A DNA stretch of 64,000 nucleotides from Colius striatus. Its lineage: Eukaryota > Chordata > Aves > Coliiformes > Coliidae. Below are positions 26,701 through 36,890 of the stretch, piece by piece. Under the pieces are notes generated by a model, which saw only the letters and a list, made by a program, of their open reading frames with translations, was not told the DNA's origin and searched no databases. The DNA is taken from NCBI RefSeq assembly GCF_028858725.1, contig NC_084790.1, forward strand, positions 4,718,001-4,782,000, given 5' to 3'. A program made the position numbers and the translations under genes. Within the stretch, counting starts at the first letter, position 1. Each line of letters begins with the position of its first letter.

Positions 26701-29700
26701 CACCCACCCCTCATAAGCACCTGACAACACAGGACAACATTGACTCAGCTTCCTTCTGCCTTTAAAAGTCCTGCCTATTTATAAGTGATGTTAAGAGGAG
26801 TACTTAGGGTTGGTAATTATCTGAGGTACCTTCTCCCTGGGGCACTTCAGGGCGTGAGCACACATGCCTGCACACAGCCATTCTTTCACTTCCACGCTGC
26901 GAAAAGCAAGTGGCTGAGCTTCATTCATCTGGTACAAACACAAACCCAGCAACAACCAGGAGCTGCAGTGGCAGGCAGTGGTGGACTTATGGAGCCTGAG
27001 GACAGGTCAGGAAAGGCAAGAACAACCCCCCCCAAAGACCTTTGCTCTCCCCACATGCTAACTTGAGAGCAAATCAAGAAATTCATGCCACGTAGCCCAG
27101 ACACTGGAGTTCTGTTTCACTTTGGTGGCCCCAGTCTCCAAATATCCCCCATAGAGCAGCCACCAAAGACAGAAGGACCTCAGCAGTGTAAAACTGCAGA
27201 GGTCAACAACAAACCAACACAACTAAGTTCCATATATTCACTCTGAGGACGTTTCCATGGTCTTCTGCAAAGGGAAGACTCGTGTGAGGGCACTGCTACT
27301 ATTCCACTGACCAGCAAAAACTGACGTAAGTAATGTTAAAATCAGCTTACAGGATAAGCCAACGATTGATCAAATTAAAACAAAGCCTTGTCAACTCCAG
27401 GTTCTCCTCTGCAGCTTCTTTTGAGGATAAGCAGCTCTGGCCACACACCCACTCACCCCTCTGACCTGTACACAGAATGACAGGGTTTGTACTCACAGCT
27501 TCCCCCAGCAGCAGCTGACAAAGGAACAGAAGCAGCTTTTGCTTTCACCAGCCTTGATTTGCTAAAGAAAGGCACACAATGCTGAGAGGAAGCCGTGCAT
27601 CTCACACGAGGAGCACGTCCTCTGCATGCTGCCCCACGCTCAGGGCATGAGGGAGGTGGGACTGCAGAGGGGAATGAGCTGCAGCACCCCCAAATCATCC
27701 CCAAGTGACTCAACTTCTGCAAGAGCTGAACAAGTGACGAGAAACCACAGGAGTGGATCAGAAGCTGCCAGCTACAGGCAAGGCAAATGAATGCTGTGCC
27801 TTGGAGGTCACTTCTCTGAAATACAGACCAGTTCCCAGTAAGGCTTCGCCCTACTCAGGGACACAAACCATGCAGCAGCTTCTCCAGCAGCTCTCCGCTA
27901 CCCACCGCCTGCACCAGCTGCAAGAGGAGGCTCTTCCCAAGGCACCTATGGCTACAAAAGCCCAAGGTGAGTCCTCTGTTTCACAAGATCCTCAACACGA
28001 ATTTATCTTCAATCTGATCTTCAGCACAAGCCACAAAAAAAACCCCTCACAGCTGATAAACACTCACTTGTCACCTCAGATTCCTACTCACTGGGATGCT
28101 CCCAGGAAAGCCCCAAGTCCTTTGACCAGGACTGTTTTGACTCTTGAGCCCACACCACAAGAGGCACATGACCATGACCAAAACCTTTTCAGTACTACAG
28201 CTTTCAGCCACCAGCCTGGCAGGACTTCCCCCTTGCACCATTTATAAACCAGCTGACTTCCCCCCACCCAGCAGAAAAGGGAAGGAAGGACAGAAACCAG
28301 CCACACAGGGAGCTGATAGGGAAAAAAAAAACCCACTCAGCAGGAGGTGGTAGCGTTCCAAAAAGTTGTTTCAGTTTGTCAGTGCTCAGCCTGAGCCCCT
28401 CTCAAAGCACAGGAGGGCAGCACCCAACTGCACTTGCTCTGCAGGGTATTTTCCAAACCACTTGGATGCACAGAGGAAGGACCTCTGAGAGCACACCTCA
28501 ACCTGCATTTCAAGAGGAGGAACTGCCAAACACTTGACACACAGCAGCCACAGTCTCTGTGGCTCCTCTCATTCAGGGTTTGAGGCTCAGCAGGACAGAG
28601 AGACTCTTCACACTGGAGTGTGGAGGCAACACTCAGCGTCCCTCGCTAAGCACACAGCAACACGGACCAACACGCTGTAAACCTCTCCAGTCCTTACCTG
28701 TGAAGAGGGGGCTGAACACAACCTGGGAAAAGGCACTTTGAGTTCTCATGAGTCTGTGTTTCCTGTTGGAAATGAGAAAAACATGGTCACTACAGATAGG
28801 GAAATGTGGGGCATCCCCTCAGCAGAAAGCACTGCTGGATCTTCCTGAACCAGGAGAACCTTCACCACTCTTTACAGAAGCTCGAGGCAGCTCAATGCAC
28901 CGTGTATTCTGTTCCTTCAGCAGGGCTTCGGCTTAAGTAGGGCAGTCAACCAGTAAAGCTAGGTCTCTGTCCTGCTACAAAGCCAATCTCTAACTAGGTA
29001 ATTAATAAAGCCTTTTGGAAGGAAAAATCCCAAGCAAGTATGGCAGCTGGAGCCAAAGAGCTGTTTCACAACAGACGTAACGCTGTGCCTCTCTGGATCA
29101 GGCATTGCCAAATGCCTTTGACAAACAGGTTGGGTCCCTGCACAATTAGGGGTTGTGCCTCAAGCCAGTGCAGCAAATGCCTTCACACTGTGTTCAGAGG
29201 ACACTACCTCCCCAAAGGGATCTAAAATGCAGGTGAAGAGTAAGCAAGCTAAACCCAGAGATGTCAAGATGGAACAGCTGAAAACACACCTCTGAGGAGG
29301 ACCCAGGAATATCAGCAATTCCAGTGAAGCTTTCTTTCCAATTCAGCCATTTTATAGCCACATCGTAGCCAGCCCTGTGCTTTCCCCACAAAAAAACAAC
29401 CTTCCAGCACCTTCCCAACTGCAAAGGCCTTTTCCAGAAACCACCAGTAAACTGAGGCATGGAGTATGCCACCTCCAGGACCTGAGTCTGTGATGGAGGC
29501 ATGAAGAGAAATACACCTCTGGTGCCAGAATCTCCCTCCCACCTGACAGTGAAGCACAAGAACAAAGCTGAGCACAAGCACACCTTATGCCATAGCTTTG
29601 AGAAAGGCCCTTCTAGCATTCACAGGATTTTGTGCGATGCCTCTCCCAGTCTGCAGATCTGCACTGGGTCAGAGAAGCTTAAATACTTCAACTTCACCAT

Positions 29701-32700
29701 GCTGGCCACAGAAACTGGTGTCATTGCATCCCAGCAAAAGACTGAACCACCTAGATCTACACGAGTTGAGAGTCTGGCTCTACTCAGAATATAAGCCCAG
29801 TTTGTTTCAGCTCTGGGGTGGCAGCAGGAGCAGGGCAGGGATCGTCCCCTGTGTTGGGCCCTGGGGAGGCTGCAGCTCGAGAGCTGAGTTCAGTGCTGGG
29901 CCCCTCACTCGTTGCCAGAGGGACACTGAGGGGCTGCAGCGTGGACAGAGCTCGGGAAGGGGCTGAAGCACAAGGGTGCTGGGGAGGGGCTGAGTAAATG
30001 GGGGTGTTCAGCCTGGAGAAGAGGAGGCTGAGGGGAGACAGGAGCCCTCTCTGCAGCTTCTTGACAGGAGGCTGGAATAAGGTTGGGGTTGGTCTCTTCT
30101 CCCCAGTAACAAGTGACAGAACAAGAGGAAATGGGCTCAAGTTGCCCCAGGGAAGGCTTCCCCAGGGAGCTGAGGCAGAACTGTTTGCCTGAGAGGGTTT
30201 TCAGCCCCTGTGCCAGGCTGCCCAGGGAGCTGGGGCAGTGCCCAGCCCTGGAGGGATCCCAAAGCCGTGGAGCTGAGGTGCTGAGGGCCGTGGGTTAGTG
30301 CTGGGCTGGGCAGGGTGAGGGCAGGGCTGGGACTCCAGGAGCTGAAAGAGCTTTTCCAACCCAAATAATTCTACGATTCTACAATTCTAACATCAACTAA
30401 CCTTGTAATATAATAACAGCTCTGTTCCCACCCACTAAGCCAGACAGAAAGGAGCATTACTGGCACTTTGCTGTTACCGAAATAGCTACATTTTATACCA
30501 ACACTTTACAGCCATTAGTTTCTGAGACTTTTCATTTCTATCAAGCTCACACCAGCTGCAGGGTGAGAGCGAGAAACAATTCACATGGACTGAACCCTCT
30601 ACTTCCCAGCTCAGTCTCCATCAAAACCACCTACTTCCACATCCCCTTCTGCCTCAAGTTCAGCAGCATCCCAACAATGCTCAAACCCATGGAGAGGTAA
30701 TTATGTAGAACTGGTACTTGAAAGCTGCTGCATTGGCCCAGCCCAGCCCTGCAGAGCTGGAGGAAGCCAAAGGCGGATGGTCAGGAACTCCGTGGGCAGT
30801 TCCTGCACAGCTTCATGTACACAAAACCAGGAGCTCCAGCAAATAACAATCTTTAGGGTCAGTTACACACTGTATCTGCAACCACAGAATCCCAGCATAG
30901 CAGGGGTTGGAAGGGCCCTCCACTGCTCATCCAGCCCAAGCCCCTGCTTATGCAGGTTCCCCTGAATCAGGGGGGCACAGGAACGTGTCCAGGTGGGTTT
31001 GGAAACCTCCTGAATAGGAGCCTCCACACCCTCCCTGGGCAGCCTGGCCCAGGGCTCCCTCCCCTCAGCACCAAACAAGTTTTTCCTTGTGTTTAAGTGG
31101 AACTGTTTGTGTTCCAGCTTATGTCCATTGTCCCTTGTCCCGTCACTGGAGACAACATAAAAGATTGCCACCCCATCCTCTTGACATTCACCTTTTAAAT
31201 ACCTGTAGGTAAGACCTCCCCTCAGCATTCTCCTCTCCAGGCTGAACAGCTCCAGGTCCTAAAGCCTTTCCTCATAATGATTCCCATTCCCTGATCATCT
31301 TGGTGGCCTTGTGCTGGCCTCAGTAGTCTAATTGCTGTGGCCACTGTCTCAGCAGCTGGCACTTGCCACAGGGCTCATCCCAAAGCACTATCCTGTTAAC
31401 ACTAAGGAAAGTCTTACCAGGCCACCCAGGCTGGCTACACACTGCTCGACGCACATAACAACACAGAGAGATGTTAATCAGCCAAGGTCACCCACACAGA
31501 CAACTCAGAGGACTTGGGTACCAACCTGGCAAGTGATCCACAGCGGCTGTCTGCACCCAACCACTTGCAGAACCAGTGCCTCCCTCACTCCCCTTTCCCT
31601 TCAACTGCCTCTGCAGTACAAATCCCTTCCAAAAAAGAGCAGTTTCACTGATACAACCTTTAAACACCAACACCCAGGCCCTGGGTGAGAAGCTGCACAT
31701 TGGTAACTCCACATTCCTTGCACCTCTTGCAGCTTGGCAGAAGCCAACTATTGTATTTTAGATAATGGGGCTGGTTTCCTTCCTAACTGCTGCTGCAGCT
31801 GAGAGGCAACGCTGCACCATGTGCCTCCAGGCCTGGTAGCACGACGGGAAGCTTGGGCAGCAACTCCAAGCTACCAGGAACATTGCATCTTGTGGATGTT
31901 TAAAAGAAAAAGCTAGGCTAGGTAACTCCCACCACACACCCAGAAGCACCTTTCCTCACAGAGAGACTGGCAATTCAGGAACAAGAGCTTGATAACACGC
32001 AGAGCCACAAATTAACCCCAAAGTTGCTCTGAGCCCATCTCATCAGCTGGAAGCAACTGCACAAGAGCTGCTGCATCAGGCACCTTGAAGTAACCTTTGA
32101 TAAAATCTCCCCTAATTTGTGCAGTGGAGTTGCAGGAGGAGTGACCATTAAACCCCCTGACCAGAAGGAAGGCCCAGAAGTGATTCGGTGCCTCTCTGCT
32201 CCCAGCCTGCTGAGACACAACAGCCACTGGTCCTGAGGCCTCCTCACTCACTCTCCTCAAGTGCAAGGACTGAATAAACCACAAGCCCATTAGCAAAACA
32301 CAGTGTTATTACAGACAACTTGCTACCATTTGAGGCCCATTTAGTCATTTGTGGGACATGAAGCCATTGTAGGAAACGGCTGACCCATCCACACACTAAA
32401 GCGAGGCTCTTCCAGGACCCCAACACCCTGACCAGCTGCAAGGCTGGGCTGGGAGCTGATGCAGGACTGGAGGCTGCCTCATCTCAGAAGCCAACCTCTG
32501 CTTCAAAAGAGAGGTAATTGCGGCCTCCACGGCAGCCTGGCTGCCTTTTGGGACACCAAAGTGCCCAGCCACCACAAGACAGTGCTGTGGGTCACATCTG
32601 ACCCAAGGTCAGCCTCTTCAGAGCAAGTCTGGAGAAAACTTCCTCCTCACCCATCAACAGGTCTTCAGCTGCACCCTAAAGGCTTTAGGAGAGGTTAATT

Positions 32701-34590
32701 AACCCTGCAGGGAAAGGACTGTGCTGCAATACCCATCGTCCATTCAATTGTTTACCACTGCTCCCAGGCTGGCTGCAGACCTCAGGCAAGCTCTCCCCTG
32801 CCTCCTCCTTGAGGAATTTCAGTTCTGCTGTTGGAAATACTACCAAAAAAAAGTGGTTTCTGGAACACAGGAGGCCTACCCCAGCCAGGACCTTGGGAAC
32901 AGGTACAGATCAGCCCTTTACCCTCCCCAGCTCTAACAAGCAGCTCTTCTGCTGAAACACGAGGCTGGAGCAGGGTGAGCAGCCACAAGGTGCTGAAGCA
33001 AAACAGAAGAGAGCTGAAAATCAAGGGAGGTGTATGGGGTTCCACACCAACAGGGCCCAGGACCTACAGCACTATCCTAATGCACAACCCAGACAACCTC
33101 CAGCCACATCCTGCTGTAGAGCACCAGGACAGCACAAGGACAGAAGACTCCCTGTGGCAGTACCCACCACCATTGAGGCTGGAGCCTGACTGTGATGCTC
33201 ACAAGCCTCAGGAAATCATTCTGTAAGATGCAGGAGGACAAGAGAAACACCAGCCCCTCGAGTCTCAGTGCAGTGTCACCACAGGCCGCTCCCGGGGCAC
33301 GCTGCTTCGGACAGTGCCTGCAGGCTCCCGAGGCTCCTCCTCCTCCACCTGCCTCTCCTGGGCTGCGTCCGTGCTCACTGACCCCGTGTGAGAGATGAGG
33401 CCTCGGCAGCTCCTCAGAAGAGGCCTGAGCCCAGCCTGGAGCCGATGGATAGCCACGGTGCCCACGTGTGGGATGGCACCCATGCCTTACCGTGATCCTC
33501 CAGCAAGGTGGCACAGCACTGACAGCCCTTTTCCCCATGCTGCAGGGCCAAACCGTTGTACACAGAACCCTCACACCAAGCCTGGCACCAGCTGCTGTCA
33601 CCGCAGCCAGCTGCTCCACACAGGCCCTGTGTCCTGCTACCCCAAAACATCCTGCTGACCCCTCTCGCCCACCCCAGGACATCCCCAAGCCGGGGGGCAG
33701 CCCGCCCCCCGCGCAGCTCAGTCCCCGGCACCCCTTCCCCCGTACCTGCCCGCCTCCTGCTCTCGGCCGCGGGCCCCGCAGACGTCGGTCAGGCTGCCGG
33801 CCGAGGCGGGCAGCTCCCCGGTGCGTCGACCCTCGCTGGCAGCGGCGTCCCCGGTGGCCGAGCCGCCGCTGCAGCTCTTGGTGCGGAAGAGGCGGCTGAG
33901 GCGGATTTTCAGCGAGCCCTTCCTGCCGCCGGGGCCGGCTTCCCCGGGGGCTGCGGGCGGCGGCGCGGGGGCTTCTCTGCCGGCGCGGGCGGCCCCGCGG
34001 CCCGGGGATCCCGGCTCCTCCTCGGAGCAGCTCCCGGCCTCGTCGGGCTCCAACGCCTCCAATACCAACAACGCGTCGCTGGTCTCCTCGGCGGCGGGCC
34101 CGGCGGGCGGCGGCGGCCCGAGGCAGGGGCAAGGGCAGCCCGCCGGCCCCTTCGCGCCCAGCCCGGGCGGCCGCAGCCCCAGCGCCGCCAGCTGCAGCTC
34201 CAGCCCGGCCGGCGGCGCGGCCCCCCACCTCGCCGCCGCCTTGGGCTCCAGGGCGCAGCGGTGCCGCGGGCAGAGCAGCTCACTCCCGCCGCCGCCCGCC
34301 GGGCCCCCGCCGCTTCCCGCCGCCGGGCCGCCCTCCTCGCCGGGCCGCCCCTCCGCCGCGTTGCGGAACACCATCAGCTGCGGCGGCGGCCGCGGGCCCC
34401 GCAACGCCCCGCCGCCCGCCAGCCGCCCGCCGCCGGGGCCCGGCGGCCCCGCGCCCGCCGTGCCGGGAACGGCCCCTCCCGCCGCGCCCGCCTCCGGCCC
34501 GGCCCCGTAGCCCAGCAGCCGGCTGAGCACCCGGTAGGAGGCCGCGGCCGCCGCCGCCGCCTCCCCGTCGCGCAGCTCGGCGCGCTGCAT
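14761..34590 (-). CDS. SOCS7: SOCS7, suppressor of cytokine signalling 7
   Basis: Nine coding exons on the minus strand: 34590-33746, 28762-28698, 25941-25837, 25092-24991, 23546-23416, 23028-22860, 18461-18333, 15342-15207 and 14881-14761 (stop TAG). All introns are GT-AG and phases agree, giving 600 residues from the first ATG or 528 from the internal MVFRN start at 34374 (human 581). Exon 1 carries Ala/Gly/Pro-rich low complexity and a conserved basic [13 protein letters not shown] segment. The middle has proline runs ([27 protein letters not shown]). The SH2 domain spans about residues 417-510 with the FLVRDSS phosphotyrosine-binding motif. The SOCS box follows, with a BC-box [11 protein letters not shown] and a LPLP Cul5 box. 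The protein is an adaptor for an elongin-cullin 5 ubiquitin ligase acting on insulin-receptor, cytokine and adaptor signalling. Which ATG is used is open: the upstream one has a purine at -3, the MVFRN one has not. Confidence 0.95.
18022..18287 (+). mobile_element. CR1 LINE fragment in SOCS7 intron 7
   Basis: A 5'-truncated CR1 3' end. It runs from GACAGGACAAGAGGAAATGG through the GGGATCCCAAAGCC block to a terminal TTCTATGGCTCTATGA. It is antisense to SOCS7 and ends about 50 bp before the exon 7 donor region at 18333. Confidence 0.9.
19326..20060 (-). mobile_element. CR1 LINE fragment in SOCS7 intron 6
   Basis: A longer, sense-oriented copy. Its 3' end is at 19326 (tail read as TCATAGAATCACAG on the plus strand), and it extends back through the region encoding the ORF2 C-terminus (minus-strand reading includes [11 protein letters not shown]). 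The exact 5' limit is fuzzy. Confidence 0.85.
21898..22672 (+). mobile_element. CR1 LINE fragment with ORF2 C-terminus
   Basis: The best-preserved CR1 in the window. Positions 22017-22421 still read as the C-terminal part of the CR1 ORF2 reverse-transcriptase protein ([20 protein letters not shown], then [20 protein letters not shown]). The 3' end is the classic TTGGACTGGATGATCTCTAA followed by a TTCTATGATTCTGTG tail. The frame is lost downstream of 22421. It is a truncated, dead copy lying antisense in SOCS7 intron 6, close to exon 6. Confidence 0.95.
23603..24190 (-). mobile_element. CR1 LINE fragment in SOCS7 intron 4
   Basis: Minus-strand copy. It starts at the 3' tail (AGAATCACACAGAATGG on the plus strand) and extends back to the block corresponding to AAGAAGAGTGTGGGCAGCAGG. 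It is a different 3'-end class from the 18022 copy. It lies 57 bp upstream of exon 5 in the transcribed direction. Confidence 0.9.
25942..28697. other. SOCS7: SOCS7 intron 2, no other feature seen
   Basis: Unique, moderately AT-rich intronic DNA. No CR1 copy, exon or RNA gene is recognised in it. Confidence 0.5.
29810..30392 (+). mobile_element. CR1 LINE fragment in SOCS7 intron 1
   Basis: Plus-strand copy starting near CTCTGGGGTGGCAGCAGGAG and running through TGTTCAGCCTGGAGAAGAGG and GGGATCCCAAAGCC to a TTCTACGATTCTACAATTCT tail. It belongs to the same 3'-end class as the copies at 18022, 50839 and 53859. Confidence 0.9.
30885..31325 (-). mobile_element. CR1 LINE fragment in SOCS7 intron 1
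   Basis: Minus-strand copy whose reverse complement carries the CTGGAACACAAACAGTTCCA and AACACAAGGAAAAACTTGTT blocks. It is a close relative of the copies at 23603 and 55705. Confidence 0.9.
31326..33745. other. SOCS7: SOCS7 intron 1, 5' part, no other feature seen
   Basis: Unique intronic DNA that becomes GC-rich towards exon 1. No further exon, repeat or RNA gene is recognised. Confidence 0.5.
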
Positions 34591-34845
34591 GGCTACGGCC
34601 TCCGCATGGCTCGCGGGACGGGACCGGGCCGGACCGAGCCTCCGCCGCCCTCACACGGCCCCGGCCGCCGCCGCGACCCCCGCTGCCCTCCCTCCCTCCG
34701 GCCCTCCTCCGCGGCCACGGCCGCGCGCCGCCACGCCCCCCCACTTCCGCCGCTGGCCCGTCACGGCCCCGCCCCCTCGGGGACGCCCCGCCCCCTCCCG
34801 CCGTGGGGCAGCGCGGGGACGCGCCACGAGCCCCGGCACCGGCCG
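33700..34845 (-). promoter_or_regulatory. SOCS7: SOCS7 CpG island
   Basis: Covers exon 1 and about 250 bp upstream. CpG density is very high, with several GC-box-like CCCCGCCCC sites at about 34768-34800. No TATA box is seen. The 19-bp minisatellite begins immediately upstream. Confidence 0.75.
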
Positions 34846-35890
34846 CCAGCCCCGGCACCCACGGGCAGCCCCAGCACCCACGGGCAGATCTGGCACCAAC
34901 GGGCAGACCCGGCACCAACGGGCAGATCCGGCACCCACTGTCAGATCTAGTACCCACGGGCAGCCCCGGTACCCACGGGCAGCCCCGGTACCCACGGGCA
35001 GATCTGGCACCCACGGGCAGATCCGGTACCCACGGGCAGATCTGGCACCCACGGGCAGCCCCGGTACCCACGGGCAGCCCCGGTACCCACGGGCAGATCT
35101 GGCACCCACGGGCAGATCCAGTACCCACGGGCAGATCTGGCATCCACCGGCAGCCCCAGTAACCACGGGCAGTCCCGGTACCCATGGGCAGATCTCGTAC
35201 CCACGGGTAGATCTGGCACCCATGGGCAGCCCCGGTACCCACGGGCAGATCTGGCACCCACGGGCAGATCTGGCACCCACTGGCAGATCCAGTACCCACG
35301 GGCAGATCTTGTACCCACGGGCAACCCCGGTACCCACGGGCAGATCCAGTACCCACGGGCAGATCCGGTACCCACGGGCAGATCCGGCACCCACGGGCAG
35401 ATCCAGTACCCACGGGCAGATCTGGCATCCACCGGCAGCCCCAGTAACCACGGGCAGTCCCAGTACCCATGGGCAGATCTCGTACCCACGGGTAGATCTG
35501 GCACCCATGGGCAGCCCCGGTACCCACGGGCAGATCTGGCACCCACGGGCAGATCTGGCACCCACGGGCAGACCCAGTACCCACGGGCAGCCCTGGTACC
35601 CACAGGCAGATCTGGCACCCACGGGCAGATCTGGCACCCACTGGCAGATCCGGTACCCACGGGCAGATCTCGTACCCACGGGCAGCCCCGGTACCCATGG
35701 GCAGATCCAGTACCCACGGGCAGATCTGGCACCCACGGGCAGCCCCAGTACCCACAGGCAGATCCAGTACCCACGGGCAGATCTGGCATCCACCGGCAGC
35801 CCCAGTAACCACGGGCAGTCCCGGTACCCATGGGCAGCCCCGGTACCCACGGGCAGATCCAGTACCCACGGGTGGCCCCAGCACCCGCGA
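34846..35890. repeat. 19-bp minisatellite between SOCS7 and GPR179
   Basis: About 55 tandem copies of a 19-bp unit, ACCCACGGGCAGATCTGGC, with variants (GCAGCCCCGGT, GCAGATCCAGT). Since 19 is not a multiple of 3, every frame cycles through the same residues, so all frames stay open; the long predicted proteins are artefacts. A marker variant, CATCCACCGGCAG, recurs at 35141, 35426 and 35787, that is at spacings of 285 (15 units) and 361 (19 units). This shows higher-order duplication. Functional role is unknown. Confidence 0.95.
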
Positions 35891-35929
35891 CATGCCCTGG
35901 AGGAGCCAGCAGGACAGCAGTGGCACTTT

Positions 35930-36125
35930 TGTGTTGCGAGCTCTGTGCGTGGCTCTTGCACAGCTCTCGCACAGTTCTTCTGCAGGTGTCGTACAGGTTT
36001 TGCGTGGCTCTTGCACAGATCTTCCACGGCTGTTACATGGCTGTTGCACGGTTCTGGCAGGGCTCTTGCACAGCTTCTGAGCAGTTCTTGCACAGCCCTC
36101 ACACAGCCCTCGCACGGGCAGTTTG
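35930..36125. repeat. Degenerate CTTGCACAG repeat
   Basis: Words of the type GGCTCTTGCACAG and GTTCTTGCACAGC recur irregularly, mixed with GCTGTTACATG variants. The sequence is unrelated to the adjoining 19-bp unit. It looks like an old decayed tandem array. Confidence 0.5.
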
Positions 36126-36239
36126 GCCTCACTGGAGGTGAGCAGAGGGCTCTCCCCACATCTATCTGGCGGCCGGTGAAGCGGGAAGTCCAAATTGCTA
36201 CAGGTAGAGGATGAAGGGGGTTGTGAGAAGTCACCCATG

Positions 36240-36890
36240 CCTCAGTTTCCCCTCTGGAGCTAGGACAATACTGCATAAGACCCAGGACTTCCCACTCCCG
36301 CAGCTTTCGGGGTTGGCATCAAACCTGCGCTCAACACCCTCAGAGCCATAGAGACGTCCCATGTGTGTGCCACCTCCCTCCGCCTCATTTCGAGCCCACG
36401 GCCAGAGGGGCTGGGCGCTGCGGGACTGGAGCCCGGGAACATATGGGAAAACAGCGGGTGACCTTCTTCCCCACCTCGGCTGCCCGAGGGGGCCGCGAAG
36501 AGAGCGATGCCGGGAGGAAAATTCCCAGCCCCGTTGCCATGGCGTCCCATCAGGATGCGCTTGCATCATGGGCAGCCCGAGGAGGCCGGGGTGCGGGGGG
36601 TCCCCGCGGGGCTGAGAGCGGGGGGGGGGTGCCCAGCAGCGCCGGCTGGCCAAGCGGGAGCGCGGGGGCGGGCAGCGGGGGGGCTCCCAGCGGGCAGGGC
36701 CAGCAGATGAACACTGTTTGGAGCTGGTGACGTCTACTCCGGCATCACTGAGGGAGAAAAACAGGCGGCAGAGCCTGAGTCCAGCCCCAAGGAGCAGAGC
36801 AGTCTCCCGGCCGGCTCGGGTGCTGTGCCCACCATGCCCATCCCGGGCCGGCCGGTGGGACCACAAGGGGCTGGGGGGCTCCGCTGAGCC
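36240..36890 (+). promoter_or_regulatory. GPR179: GPR179 upstream region and 5'UTR (inferred)
   Basis: GC-rich sequence before the GPR179 start, containing a CRE-like TGACGT at about 36728. The start codon at 36891 has a good context (GCC before, G after). Transcription start is not determinable from sequence alone. Confidence 0.4.

Noticed and set aside
33077-34228. A 383-codon minus-strand frame overlapping SOCS7 exon 1 in another frame
   Set aside because: Out of frame with the recognised SOCS7 exon and driven by GC-rich composition.
34280-36238. Very long open frames (541-652 codons) on both strands upstream of GPR179
   Set aside because: They cross the 19-bp minisatellite. A 19-bp unit cycles through all three frames and happens to lack stops, so openness in every frame is automatic.
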